A DNA stretch of 64,000 bases from NCBI GenBank assembly GCA_025917655.1, contig CP084613.1, forward strand, positions 4,342,001 through 4,406,000, written 5' to 3'. Shown here piece by piece: positions 40,204 to 53,500 of this stretch; position 1 is the stretch's first letter; the number at the start of each line of letters is the position of its first letter. Position numbers and translations under genes: made by a program. The DNA comes from Chlorella sorokiniana. Lineage: Eukaryota > Chlorophyta > Trebouxiophyceae > Chlorellales > Chlorellaceae. Under the pieces are notes generated by a model that saw only the letters and a list, made by a program, of their open reading frames with translations, did no database searches and was not told where the DNA came from.

Positions 40204-41998
40204 ATGCACTTCGCTGCGGCTGCTGCCTGCTCCAGCAGGACTCCTGTCGCCATCCCGTCCATCAGACAGAACAGAAGCGACTCCAGGCACGCCGCAGCAA
40301 TGCATTACCAGCATCAGCCCTGCCTTGCCGCCGCCGCCACCGCCCCGCTGCCACCTGCTGTAACGACCGCGGCTGCATGCAGACGCCGCTGCAACACGGC
40401 CCCGGCTCGTCCCATGGCAGCCACGGACACAGGCTCTGCAGCCACAGCAGCAGTTGACCCCGAGCTCGTGACGCTGGCACACACGCTCGCCCGACGCCGC
40501 CGCGGAGGTGACGCGCCGCTACTTCCGCACCCCGTGCCCGTGGATGCCAAGCAGGACGCCTCCCCGTCACCATTGCCGACCGCGAGGCCGAGGCAGCCAT
40601 GCGCGAGGTGCTGCGCTCTGCCTGCCCCGACCACGGCATTTTTGGGGAGGAGCAGGGGTACCTGGCTGGCGGCGCGGGCAGCGACTTTTTGTGGGTGCTG
40701 GACCCGATCGACGGCACCAAGAGCTTCATCACAGGTGCGTGCACACTCTCAATTTCTGACTGCATTCAAGCCAATGCCGCAGCAGAAAAGATCACTGCGG
40801 ATGCGCTGCGCCACAGCTGGAGTGCCACTGCCGCGCTGCTGCCACGCTGCAGGGCTGCCTATTGCGGGGCCTGAGGGGCTCTGCAGGCGCGGCTTGCAGG
40901 CGCGCTTTCCAGCGCCAAAGACCCGAGCTGCAACGCACCCCTCCCGGCATCCTTGTGTTGACACGCACACAAACAGTTCTCAAATGCACCGGGTGCCCCC
41001 GCCGCAGGCAAGCCGCTGTTTGGCACCCTCGTCGCCCTGCTGCACCGAGGCGAGCCAGTGCTAGGCCTCATCGACCAGCCAGTGCTGCGGGAGCGCTGGG
41101 TGGGCGTGGCGGGCCAGCGCACCACGCTCAACGGCGCCCGGTGGCCACCCGCGCCTGCCCAAGCGTGGGAGACGCTTACCTCTACGCCACCACGCCCCAC
41201 ATGTTTTCGGGGGAGACCGAAGCGGCGTTCAACCGGGTTCGCGACGCGGGTGAGCGGCGGCTGCGCTGAACGAGAGAGCAAGCTGCGAGTTCACAGCGCG
41301 GCAGCAGCAGCAGCAGCAGCGGCAGCCACATGACCACAGGCTGGCTGGGCAGGGTTGGCCCCGAAAGCCCTGGACACGTCTTTGTGTACTGCCATGTTAT
41401 CCTGAGGCTGCCCTGACCCGCACTGTACACGCACTTATTCGCTGACACGCTCCCTCCCCCTTCACCACACACAAACCCCTTGAGCAGCCCGGATACCGCT
41501 GTACGGCTGCGACTGCTACGCGTACGGCCTGCTGGCGGCAGGGCATTGCGACCTGGTGGTGGAAGCTGACCTGAAGCCGTACGACTACATGGCGCTGGTG
41601 CCGGTGATACAAGGGGCGGGCGGTACCATCACCGACTGGCGCGGGCAGCCGCTGCGCTGGCCCGTTGGGGGCGAGGTGCGGCTGGCCGCTAGGGTGGAAG
41701 CTTGTGGGTGGGCAGGGGTCGGCAGTTTTTGTTTGTAGGGTCGGTACGAGGTATCAGTGATTGCGGAGAGGGGTTTGGAGTTGGTGGTGATTGGAGCGCA
41801 CACCTTCCTGGCGAGTGCACCTGTAGCAGCCCCGCCGCCGCAAAAGGTATCACAGCTATACCTGGCGCGACCTCGCGGCTGTGCTGCCCGCACTGCGTCC
41901 TGCAGGGCGACGCGGCAGCGTGCAGCGGCGAGGTGGTTGCGGCGGGCGATGCGCGCACGCACCAGCAGGCGCTGGAGCTGCTGAGCTGGCAGCGATAA
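40204..41998 (+). CDS. HISN7: Histidinol-phosphate phosphatase, IMPL2 type (spliced)
   Basis: This Mg-dependent phosphatase of the inositol-monophosphatase fold removes phosphate from histidinol phosphate in plastid histidine synthesis. A transit-like leader starts MHFAAAAACSSRTPVAIPSI at 40204; the Met at 40414 (MAATDTGSAATAAVDPELV) is an alternative. Motifs seen are ASPVTIADREAEAAMREVL, GIFGEEQGYL, the metal-binding WVLDPIDGTKSFITGKPLFG, then ALLHRGEPVLGLIDQPVLRE, YLYATTPHMF and the second metal motif region EADLKPYDYMALVPVIQGAG. The end is ALELLSWQR, stop 41996-41998. The PIDGTKSFITG pattern favours IMPL2 over inositol phosphatase. Four apparent small indels occur: near 40495, and in the C runs 40530-40533, 40562-40565 and 41137-41139. 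Confidence 0.9.
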
Positions 41999-42502
41999 GC
42001 TTGTGCGAACGAAAGCTCCAGGCGCCGCAAGAGATCTCTGCAATGTAGCATCCTACCTTTCCAGTGTTGCTTGCAATTTCCAGGCAGTATAGAAGACTGT
42101 GGCACTGCCTTTGTCTATAAAAAAACTGCAGAACTGGGACAGCAATGGCAGGCATCTCCCGCAGCATGTCCCGCAGAACATGACGGCTCGCCAGGCGGCA
42201 GCAGCGTTGAGGCGCAGCGTGCACTGGCTGGCACCACACATAGTCAGGGGTCAGAAAGATACAATAGCTGATCTGCAGTAATCGTGACAACAGACGCGAG
42301 TGACAGTGACAGCCAAGGTTTTTGTCATAGCTGCTTTACCTCAAGAACACCACCTGAGCATGTTGAAGAGCATGACGTGGATCCATGTTACAGTGCTTTG
42401 GGCAGGCATCGTGCGAAAAGCATACCACAATAACCAGCCTGCTCGCGGGAAGAAACAAGCCACAGGCAACGTCGCTCTCTCAACGCTGGGACGTTGCGCT
42501 GC
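41999..42502. other. Convergent intergenic region between HISN7 and HisRS
   Basis: This 504-base, relatively AT-rich stretch should carry both 3' UTRs. No gene was recognised. Confidence 0.4.
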
Positions 42503-45500
42503 TCAGGCGCTGGCCTCTGCTACTGCCGTCGCCGCACCCTCCTCCCGCGCCTGGTACACGATGCGCCTGTCGGCCTTGGTCTTCACCAGATCCTGCAGCC
42601 GCCCCACCAGCTGGCCCTGCGTGTAGAGCGTGGGAGCGGATGGGAGGGGCGGTGAAGGAGGCGGAGGCTGGTGCAGCTCCGCCGGTCTGGGCCTGGTGCG
42701 CATCGCAGCCAGGAAAACACAGACCGCAAGGTCCTCAAGACAAGCACACACACGCGCATGCACAGGCCCGCAGTGCTGCCCACAGCAGCGCAGGAACACA
42801 TGATGCTGGTTGTGAAGAAAGCAGGACCAGTGGGGCCCGGCCCAGCACAGCACAGTTCAGCACAGCACGCAGGGCCCTAGAGGGGGAGGACGTTGCTGAG
42901 AAAAGAAGAAAGGGCATATGGGGAGGGGACAAACCCGGCGCCACCTCCTTGCTGCCGTCGTCAGCAGGAGAAACGAGGAACGGCGCACTCTCGGGAAGAA
43001 CAACTTCAACAAGAGAAAAAAAAGAGAGGGAGGGCGGGCGCACCTCAGGCACCACCTCCTCGCTGCCCGCATCCAAGTCCTTGATCTTGACCACCCCCGC
43101 CGCCACCTCAGCGTCGCCAAACAGCACCATGTAGGGGATGCCCTGCTTCAGAGCGTAACCCAGCTGCAGGGAGAGGAAGCGGAGCCAGCAAGGCGGGCAC
43201 GAGAGAAGGGTGAGAACCGGTTCAGGATGGCGGAGGCGGCATGCCTCTGGCCCGTACAGCCAGCAGGCAAGACCAGCCCCTGGCCCAACCCAGCCACCAA
43301 CCGCATGGGGCGCCGTGACCCAAGAGCAGAGACTTAACAATGAAGCTACGCAAGAGCGCAGCGTGCTGCCCTATCGATGGCTGAACCTACACCAGGTCTG
43401 TACCACCCAAGAAATGATGAATTGCCTGTACCACGCCGCACCTGGTCCGCCATCTTGGGGTTGGCCTTGTACCCAAACTCCGCCTTGAGCCCCGCCGCCC
43501 ACAGCGCAGCGCACAGCTGCATGCGGCGCGGCTGCATGCCGTTGCCGATGGACGCCACCAGCACTTCCGTTTCCGTCTCGCGGATGGTACCGCCGGCCTG
43601 CAGGGGGAGACACGGCGTACCGCAGGATACCCAGTGACAACGAGACAGATCAATGAGACAGTCTGCCACAGCGCCGATGGTCTGTGTGCTGTGCGGAATG
43701 GTCGAAAGCCCTGGAGCGGCGCCGTCACCCCTGCCCCCAATCAAACACATACCGCCAACCTCACAACCACCGGCAGCCACAAGCTGGTGCCCCCGAGCTC
43801 TCAAAACAACCCCCCAACAACAATCAGCCACCTGCTCCGCCCGGGCGCGCAGCTGGGCCTCCATGATGGCGAAGACGCGCTCGATGCCGATGGACACCCC
43901 CACCGCGGGCACCTCCTTGCCGCTGAACATGCCCACCAGGCGGTCGTACCTGCAGCGGTACGCAGCACCAGCGCTGCCTGGGCTCAGCACACCAGAGCAC
44001 AACACCGCAAAGGAAGAATACATTGCGCCACGCGTAAAGCGTGCAAAGCATGGAGTCACAGGGCAGAGGCAGGAGCCTGGTGGTGCCGCAGCGCGCGCAG
44101 CAAGCAGGCACCGCACGGGCAGCATGCCGGGAAGCCTTCCAGAACGCGGCGATTGAAGGGATCATACGAAGCACCAACTGAAGAAGCGGGCCGCACCTGC
44201 CGCCTGCGGCGATGGAGCCCACGTTGGCCCCCTTCAGCACCGCCTCGTAGATCACCCCGGTGTAGTAGTCCAGGCCGCGGGCCAGGCTGCAGGCAGGCAG
44301 CAGGCGGAGGAGGGGAAGGATGGACAGGTGCAGGGTACGTGTGTGCGTGTGTGGTGGTGGGGTGGGGGTTGGGGTGGGTGGGTTCAATGGGGGACGTGTG
44401 CAATCGATGTTGCAATGCGGCATGAGTGGGTGGCCAGCCAGGCAGCCGGCCAGGCAGGGAGCGAATTGCTTGGAAAGACTGCCGTTCAGGGGCGGCAGGG
44501 AAGAAGAGGAGGCACGGGGGAGGGCTGCAGGCGCTGGCCGGCGGCCCGGGGCCTGGTGAGCTGCAGCTGACGCACAGCACAGCGCATGAGCATTGCTGCT
44601 GCAGCCGAGCCGACACCGCGGGTTCAGCGGCTTCAGCGCTTGCGCTGTGCGCGACCAGCGGCAGCAGCAGCTGCTGGAAGCTGGCTGCACGTGCCTGAGG
44701 TCAAAGACGATCGGGCCAAGGGCGCCCATGGAGTCCAGGAAGCCAAACAGCGTGCGCAGCTCGACCAGGGCGGCCGCCGACTCGGCGTGCTGCGCCAGCG
44801 GGTGGGCTGCGGGGCGGGAGGCGCAAGCGCCCGCAGAGGGGGTGAACGAGGCCGCTTGCGGTGGACACGGCAGGATGGGCCGCAAGCATGCCGGCGAGCT
44901 CAAGACACGCGCCAGGCAAGCGGCCGCGGCAGCCCGGGAATCGTCCCGGCCAAGAAGTGCGCAGCCGCGCTGTTCCGCCCAGCAGCCCAGGAGTTGTAGC
45001 AACAGAGGGCCACCTTGCCAGTCCAGGCATCACATGCGGCAGCTCTGGGCAATCTGCCAGGACCACCGCTAGGCCCTGGATGTCCTCACCCGCATCGCTC
45101 AGGCGGTCCAGCAGCTCCAGCGGCCGACCCCGCAGCACCACAAACTCGCCGATGCGATCGGCCACGGCTGGGGGCAGGCCCTTCTCCTCTACCATCTCTG
45201 CAGGCAGGCGGGCGGGTGGTTCGCCGGCACGTCTCAAGCAGAAGGATAACGTTGTGCAGCTAAAATGGCTGGAAAGGGTGGGCGGCGGGTGTGCATTGCC
45301 CGCCGGTGGATATGCGGGAAAGGAGGTGGGAGGGGAAGGGCGCTGTGGCAGAGGGCCGCCATCGCATCCGCAGCCCCGGTGTGCAGGCATCACATGGCAT
45401 GCATGGCAGCGTGTCGGCAATGCGCAGCAGGGTACGCTGCCTGCAATGTGCCTGCCAGCGAGCATGAGAGGACGGAAAGGGGGCCCGGGTGCTGTGCCAT

Positions 45501-48500
45501 GCGGTACAGTCCCGTACCTGCCCGTACCGCCTCCCACGGCTCCTTGTCCAGCTTGTCGATGGCAGAGCAGATGGGGCGGAACTTCTGGGCCGGCTGCACA
45601 GCGTGCCAGGGGAGCGGGGGCGGCATTCACTTCACTGGCGATCGACGCACAGGAGCAGAGGCGGGACAGGTGCGTGGGGTCACCAGAGCTTCCTTCGCAA
45701 GCAAGAAACCGGCGAGCCTTGGCAAACGCAGGCTCGACACTGCAAGGGATGCACAGCGGCGGCCCTGGCAGTGCTCGGGACGCTGTGCGATGCAACGGAA
45801 CGCCCAAGGCACTTACCACGCCTGCAATGTCGAGCATCGCGTCCAGCAGGCGCCGGTGGTTGAGCTTCACCTCGTACTCGCCCAGGGACAGATCGTCCAA
45901 AATCTCCACCAGGACCTGCACGGTACCGGAACAAAGAAAGCGGAAGAAAGTTGGGGAGAGCTGGTGGGGAGCCAGCGTGTGCTGCGTGGAACAGGATTGT
46001 TGACCAGCCGAAGCAGCATGCGCGCTGCCTTGGCGGTGTGAACAAAGGAAGCCCAGCAAACACAAGTGACAAGGAACAACCGTGCACAGGAATGCAAAAC
46101 AAAGTTGGAAATGGCAGGGAAGATGATTGTCCAGCGCTGACCTTCAGCACTTCTGCATCCGGGACCATGACGGGGTAGCTGCCAGCAATGTCGAAGTCGC
46201 ACTGGAAGAACTCGCGGAAGCGGCCGCGCGACATCTGGGGCTGGTCACGGCGGTACACCTGCAGCACAGCGGGCACACCAGCGCCACAGCTTGTTTGGTT
46301 GTGCTGGAGCCAAGCAGGGGGCGCGTCCCCGCGAGATGCACCAGTCCCGCAAAAGAGGGCAAAGCCAGGGGCGTGGGGAGCTTGCGGGGGCGGCGGTGCA
46401 GCCTGTGCAGGGCAGCACCTTGGCAATGTGGTACCGCTTGATGTTGCCCACGCCGTGCAGCGCCACGAAGCGCGCAAAGGGCACGGTGAGGTCGTAGCGC
46501 AGGGACAGGATCTCGCCGCCCTGCAGAGATGGGGGAGGTTTGTGAGCGTGTCGTTGGGGCGGGCAGCAGTGGAGGGGTTAGGAAGCGGGCCGCCGCCGAC
46601 CAGTCAGCCATCGCAATGCCGCTCCAGGCGCACAGTTGCTGGCACGGCGGCTGCTGCGCACCAGCTCTGCCCCTACTGACCACAAAGGGCAGCCTCACAG
46701 GGCGCCTTACAAGGCTTTGATTGAAACCAAACAGGAGCATGACACACTAGTGACGCAGCCTCCCCCAACCTGGTCAGCCAGGTCGTAAATGAGCTTCGAG
46801 TCCTCGCCGTACTTGCCCATCAGCGTCTCCCTGCGGAGAAGAACAAAAATATCAGCAACAGGTGGGAGCATTGAGCAGTAGGCGGGGGGAAGGGAGCGGG
46901 AGGGGGTGGGTGGGGGGGTGGGGGACACGACTCGTGGATGCAGGGGGCGAGCGCGTCAGGATGGGCGGAGCGCATCGTTGAGCCACAGCGGCCCCGCTGC
47001 CGCCCGCGTGGCCCTCCGCCCGCCGCCTGCCGCCAACACAAATGCAGCTTCTAGCGGCAATGGTCCCGTGACATGCACCGGCCCTTGCCCCCACCAAGCA
47101 GCAAGCGAATCGCCATCAAGCGCAAGCACCTCCACGCAGCAAGCCAAACGCCCTCGAGCGCAAGCACCTGAGCTCGAAGACGGGTGTGTCGATGGACACG
47201 GCTCCGTGGCGCTTGAACACGCCCGTGATCTTGGCGAAGGCCACCTCCCGGATTGCCATCTGATCCGGCTGGAAGTCGCGGGCGCCCTTGGCGATCTTGG
47301 GCTTGCGCCGTGCCTGGGACAGGAGGCGGCGGGGCGGCGGGGGCGGGGTGTGTGCGGGGGTGGAGGCGCGAGAAGAGGGCCGGAGCGGCAACAGCGGTCA
47401 GCGGGGAAGCTGCCGTGCAGGCAGACAAAGATTGCAATGTGGTGCATAGAGATGGAGAGAAATGCATGGGACAGGAGTGGTGCAGAGGATGTGGCGGTCA
47501 CATAGAACCCGGCGCGGGGGAGCTGCGAGCGGCGGGCTCTTGGCGGGACGCGGCTCGATGTGGCGCCGCTGTACGTCCGCGGTACGGGGGCTGGAGCCCG
47601 CTCCGCGGGAAAAGAGAGGCGGCGCCGTGCGTGCGAGGGTGCAGCATGAGCGGGCAGCCACTCGGCAAGCTCTGCCAAGCTTCAATGCAAACTCCACTCA
47701 AGCCCCCGCTGCAGCCATGCTGCTGCACCACGCACCTGATTGGCCTCAATCACGGCCCGCAACGCCGCCAGGTGCTGCCCCAGCGCAGCGCCCTGTGGGT
47801 CAAGAGCGGCGCCAACCGCCGCCAGGGCGCGCTGCAGCGCCGCTGCGGCGTCGGCGGCGGCGCCGCCATCCAGGCTCAGCGTCGCCAGCTGCGTGCTCAG
47901 GCCATCGGCGCTGTTGCCGCTGCTGCCATTCGCTGCCGCGTCCTCAATGTACGCACGAAGCAGGCCAGTGCCCTTGCCCAGCTGCATGCCAGCGGGCGCC
48001 TTCTCCTTCTTCTTGTCCTTCTTCTTGCCGCCGCCGCTGCCGCTGCTGTCGGCGCCGCCGCCATTAGCTGCCCGCCGGCGCCGCCGCCGCTGCGGTGTCG
48101 GGGGTGCCTGCTGCCGGCGGCCCTTCTTGGAGCCGCAGGCTGGTGGCTGCTGCGAGGGCCTCCACCGCCACAGCCTGCTGCAGCGCATGGAAAGCCGCGA
48201 GGCGGCCTGGGCGGCAGCCAGGCTGGGTACCGCTTCCTCGTCGCCCGCAAGAGCCACCTTCCCTGCGGCAGCTGCCGCCTGCTGCTTGCCAGCATCCACC
48301 GCCGCCTGCGCGCCCGCCGCCAGCTGCTGCAGCGCGGCCTGCGCCGCGGGGCGGCGGCGGCCGCGGCGCCGCCCTCGGCGCTGGGCGGCGCAGCCGCCAG
48401 GGCAGCCTGCGGCAGCCGCGTAGCCACCGCCTCCGCTCGCCGCAGGCTCATCCCCGCGGTCTTGAGCAGCGCCGTGGCCAGGGCCAGCAGCGCGCCGGCC

Positions 48501-49818
48501 AGCGCGGGCGAGGCGGCGGCCGCGGAGCGGCCGCCGCCGGCGCGGGGCGCCGCCGCCGCTGCCGCCAGCTCGGCCTTGGCGGGGGCTGCGGCGGCCGCCA
48601 GCGCGTCGCCCAAGGCCCCGTGCACTTGAGCGGCGTCGCTTACGGCGAGCAGGCTGCCGGCGCCGCCTTTCTTGGCGTTGACCTGCCGGGATCCCTCCAG
48701 CAGGCCCCGCATTTCCTCCCCCGCCTGCACAGCCCCCTTGTGCGGCGTCGCCTCCACCGCCTCCGCATCCAACGCTTTCACCTGCGGGGAGCCACCAGCA
48801 CGATCGGGATGCTCAGCGCAGTCGGAAAGGCAAGGAGGCAACAGCAGGCCAGGGCGCAATGGGGTCCCACGCCGCATGCCAGCCGGCAGCGTGCTGCTCT
48901 GCTACGTGCAGCAGGCGGCGGCGTAGCAGCGGTGCTGCGCCAGGTGAAAACAAACGAGGGGCAGCAAGCGGGGGCTCACGTCGGCCTGCAGGGCCTCAGC
49001 AGACAGCGCCGCCACGGCGTTGGCGGCGGCCAGCAGCTGGCGGCCGGCGGCGCAGCAAAGCGCGGCGGTGCCCGCAGCGCAGCTCTGGCCGTCGGTGAGC
49101 ACCGCTCGCTCTTGGGTGCTGAGTCCAGGGACGCCTTCCAGCCCCGCTTTCGCCAGCGCGGTGGGAGCGTCCAGCTGCTCGTCGGCTTCCACCCCTGCAG
49201 CGCCGACGCCTTGCAGGAAGGCAGCCAGCGCCGCCAGGCTGGCGGCGTCGGCGTCCGCGGCGTGCAGCGCTGGCGTCACGCTGCTGTTCAGCAGCGCGGC
49301 GAGCGCCTCTGCCACCGCCAGCCGCACGCCGCTGCGGCCGTTGATTAGGCTGAGCAGCTTGAAGAAGAGCGCTGTGCGAGTCTGGGCACGGTCCAGCAGC
49401 GGCGGCGAGGCGGTTGTGGGTGCTGCCGCCGGCGGCGCCTCCGCCTGGAAGGCCTTGGGCGGTGGAGACTCCTTCTTCACGCGCTGAGCGGCAGCGGCAT
49501 CCAGCACCACTTCCGCGCCATGAACCACAGCAAGCACCTGCACCCAGCAGAGACACCAGCAGCAGGCTCAGGCAGCGGCGGCGGCAGAGCGGGTGGCAGA
49601 GGGCGTGGCGCCTGCTGCATCTGAAATCCAATACGCACATGGATAGTGCTTCACCGAGGTCAGCTGGGCATATGCGGACGCTCAGCTGCAGGAGACGAGC
49701 CGCCATGAAGGCAACATGCTGCAGCCCGGCCCCTGGCCCGGCATGCTGTCCGTGAATTCACCTGTTCTAGAGACAAGCTGGCACCCGCTCCACCAGCGAT
49801 TATCGCGTGTGGCGCCAT
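42503..49818 (-). CDS. HISRS: Histidyl-tRNA synthetase, plant cytosolic type with long N-terminal domain
   Basis: This class II synthetase charges tRNA-His. The catalytic core reads [20 protein letters not shown], motif 1 [16 protein letters not shown] and [20 protein letters not shown]. Then come [20 protein letters not shown] and motif 2 YRRDQP with [15 protein letters not shown]. The histidine-specific segments [18 protein letters not shown] and [14 protein letters not shown] follow, then motif 3 [19 protein letters not shown]. The anticodon-binding domain includes [20 protein letters not shown] and ends [13 protein letters not shown], stop 42503-42505. Upstream, about 47.7-49.8 kb codes an Ala-rich helical region that starts [19 protein letters not shown] at 49818 and ends [20 protein letters not shown] before the core. 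Plant cytosolic HisRS has an equivalent ammonia-lyase-like N-terminal extension with a Lys-rich KKK/LGKGT junction. Exon joins in that region are uncertain. Confidence 0.93.
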
Positions 49819-50538
49819 GCCGCCCCGCTTTACCCACTTGCGAGCAGTCTTGAAGGCGCTCTTATTTTGTTGTGATCTGAATTGAAGTAATAGCGGCACG
49901 CCAAATGAATGTGGGGACACCCTGCCATTCCGTCGACAAGCCTGATGGCGGCATGCTGAGCCGCCTCACGCTCACCGAGCGGCGTGCAGCCAACCTTCTT
50001 CTGCATAGCCCTCAACTGCTTTTTGCAGCCTTGTGAAAGGAATTTTGAGAGGGGTGAATCACGGTGATGAGTTGGTGAGCATCTTCCCTGTAGACTTGGC
50101 GCCGATCATCCTCACCACCACCGTGGAACTGACAGTCAGAGGTCCCGGCACGGTTGGCAGCCTTTCTGGTCTTCGACTTGCAGCATGCATGTTCAGTTAA
50201 TAGCAATTCACTTGACGCCCTCAGCAGCATTTGGCAATGCTTCAATCTTAGCTTCGCAACGAACATGAAAGAGACTGAAGTCAACGAGGGGTTTGCACAG
50301 CTGCGAAAAGCCAACCGCTTGATTTTGTAGGCTTGCCAGATCCCTGATCAGGCAGTCATGGCAGCTTCTGATACCGCCCTACACGGGTTACGACCTGAGC
50401 AAGCCAGGATTTGCCCAGATTCTGTTTGAAAAATGCGGTTGTCGCCATGCGCCGGCTGGCGCCCGCTGGCGGCGCTCAAAAATTGAAATGGGCTGGCGCA
50501 CCCTCGCTTGCACCAGTTCCAACCTGCGACCCGTCGCC
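49819..50538. promoter_or_regulatory. Divergent intergenic region of HisRS and the rhodanese gene
   Basis: The 720 bases separate two head-to-head genes and are AT-richer than the coding parts. A 100-codon minus-strand frame at 50012-50314 has no recognisable product. No specific element was identified. Confidence 0.4.
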
Positions 50539-53500
50539 ATGCAGGCGTTCACAACGCGCTGCAGCACGGTTTCCGGCCTGGCCACGGGCCGGCCTGGCCA
50601 GGCAAGACCTCGCCTGGCCAGGCGGCTACGAGCTGCGGCGAAGGAGCCCCACGACACAAACCCAGGAAAAGACTTGGAAGAAGAGCAGAAGGGCTGGAAG
50701 GATGCGCTGCTGGGGCTCTCAGTAGCCGCTAGCCTGGTGAGCGCATTCTATGCTTCCTTTGTCCACCCGCGGCCGCCGCGCGCTCATGTACCTGTCGCGC
50801 CTTGCGGCGAGGGAAGGCGGCGGTGCTTGGTCGAACAACGGGCCAATGGCAGTGCCGCCGCTACCCTCGCCCTCCTCGCCCTCCATCTCCTGGCTACCAG
50901 GCGCCTAGCCCCAGCGCAACCCTGTGGTGGGCCACAGCTCATGGCGTTGCTCTCTTCCCCTCCCCTCCCGTGTAGGCGCTCCCTGTGGAGGCGCTGGCTG
51001 CGCAGCCCGCGCCCGCGCCCGGCTCGCCCGAGCGCCGCAGCGAGGAGGTCTCCCGCCCCTCGCAGCGTCGCTCCGTTGAGCTTGTGGCCAGCCTGGCTGA
51101 GGCCACGAGCCCCGCCGACCTGTCGGCCGCCATCTGCGGCCTGGGCTGCCAGCCGGCGCTGCCGCAGTACCCAACCAGCGTCAAGGTGCTGCTGCGGGAG
51201 CTGCGGGAGCGCACGGACGAGCTGCGGCGCATGCGGTACGAGCTGGAAGCCACCCAGAAGCTGCTGTACGACAGCGAGGCCAAGGTGGAGGACATCCGGG
51301 AGGCCAAGTGGCAGGAGCTGGGTGCCGTCACTGCCAGCTGCCTGGGCCTCGCTCTGGGCCTCCGCTCATACCTGGGCGCCACCCTCTCCAAGGTGCGCCC
51401 AGTCCCTGGTGGGCGCCGCCATTTGTGGGTGCTTGCCCAACCAGCCACAGTCGTGTTCTTTGTCCGTTTCTTTCTTTCCGGGCAGCTCAGGCATGCGTGG
51501 CGGCCAGCGCTTCCCCCTGCGCATGCCTCTTTTCCTCTCCCGACGACTTGGAACAGCCCGTTTACAAGCAGCAAAGCAACGACCAAACTGCTGCGCCGTT
51601 TGCTGCACCCGCCTGCTGCAGATTGATGTGGAGGAGAAGCGGGCGCTTGTGGGGGTTGAGGTGGAGGTGCGGGACCGGCTGCAGGGGGTCATGGCCGAGG
51701 TGGTGGAGGACAGGGTGGCTGACCGCCTGGCTGACGCCGTCGAAGCGGTGCGTGCCGGTTGTTTGTCGTTTGTGTTTTGTGTTTGCTACTGCCGAATCTT
51801 GCTGTTGCCTCCTGGTTTTTCTGTGCCCTCCCAGCTTGGACATCATCTTCGCTGACGCTTCTTTACTGCCCCGCATTGGCGGGCCGGCCACGCCGTATTA
51901 CCTGCCCGCTTGGGCGGCGCTGTCTTTGCTTTCTGTCCACTCTGAGCCCCTCTGCGCCGTCCCCTGCAGGAGATCCCAGCCACAATTGCCACGCTGCGGG
52001 AGGAGCAGGAGATGCGGGAAGCAACACAGAAGGAGCTGGAGCATGAGCGACAGGCGGCACAGGCAAGCCAGAATGAGGCCGAGCAGAGCCCAGAACAAAT
52101 GCACCTGAGAAGAAACAACGCGCTGCAGCTTGCTAATACACTCCCTCCCTGCGTATGCTGCATCCTTGCTCGATCATGTGTTGGCTGTTGTCCTGAACGA
52201 GCAGCTTCTGCCGCCGCCCGCCTGTAGGCGGCCATCGAGCGGCAGCGGGCCGCCGCCCGCGAGGCGCTGGAGGCGGAGCGGGCCGCCGCTGAAGCGGCGA
52301 TCGAGGAGCAGCGCCGCACCACCCGTGCCGCCATCGAGGCGGAGCGGGCTGCTGCGGAGGCGGCACTCGAGGCGGAGCGGGTGGCGGCAGGGGCAGCGAT
52401 CAAGGAGGAGCGGGCGGCCAAGGCGTTGGCGTTGGCGCGCGCGGGACCTGCACCGCCAGCGGGAGATCACAAAGTACAAGCTGTTTGAGGTGAGGACAAT
52501 GCCTACGTTTGATCTTCCAGACTTTCTTTTAGACGCTGTCCATCCAGCCTTTCCCTGTTCCAAATCGACACGTTATGATTGTGCACTCTGTCTTGAGTTG
52601 TGGGTGGGGAAATCGTCGTGCCTCGCTGCACCTGTCTCGGCCACATCAGAGGGTTTTGATGTCCCCTTTTCCGCCGCTCCCCTCAACAAACACACAGGCC
52701 AAGCGCTCGCTGGAGGAGGAGAAGGCGGCGCGTCAGGCAGCGGATGTGGAGCGCCGCCTGGCCCGCGTCATCATTGAGGCGCGGCAGGTGGGCTGCGCCT
52801 TTGACGGAACTGTGTGGGATGCTTCACTAAGGCACAGCAGCGGGACGGGGCATCAGCCGCTGCGACGCCGCTTCCGCTGCCGCAGCGCACCACCGCATGC
52901 ACGCTGTGACACAGGGCAGAAGCGCGGAGTGTTTCTTACGTGTGTGTTTGGCCTGGTTGCCCACCGCTTCGTCAGGCTGCGGAGACGGAGCGTGCGCTGG
53001 AGCGTGTGCGCTCCGAGGCGGCGGCGGCGGCGCAGCGCGAGTTGCGCCTGCAGCAGATTGTGATCGAGGCGCAGGAGCGGAGGGCACTGGAGCTGCGCAA
53101 GGTGCGCTGACACTTTTCTTTGTGTCGTTTCAGTGGTGATGTCAGGGCTGAGCACGGGCAGCGCTCTTGCCAGCTGGACAGGCAGCAGGGCCCGGGGGGG
53201 CAGGCGGGGGTAGATTGTCGCTGTCCCTCAAGCCCCGTCCTCTCAGGCGTCCGCTGCGCCGCTGGCCCGCCCCTCTGCTTCACCGCGCAAGCGGGACACA
53301 GCGTGCTGGTCACGACGCACCGCTGTGCGCTCGTGCTGCACTTCCTAGCACCCGTCCAGCCCATCGATGTACTGCCCGTACCGCAGGAGGCCGAGGAGTA
53401 CCGGGAGGAGGCGGCGCGGCTGCAGGAGGCGCTGACCAGCAAGTCGTCCTCTGAGCGCTCGCAGCTGGACCTGCTGCAGGCAAGAATGGGCGGGGGGAGG

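Noticed and set aside
40204-49818. HISN7 and HisRS as a histidine operon
   Set aside because: They are convergent, not co-directional, each has many introns, and each should have its own promoter.
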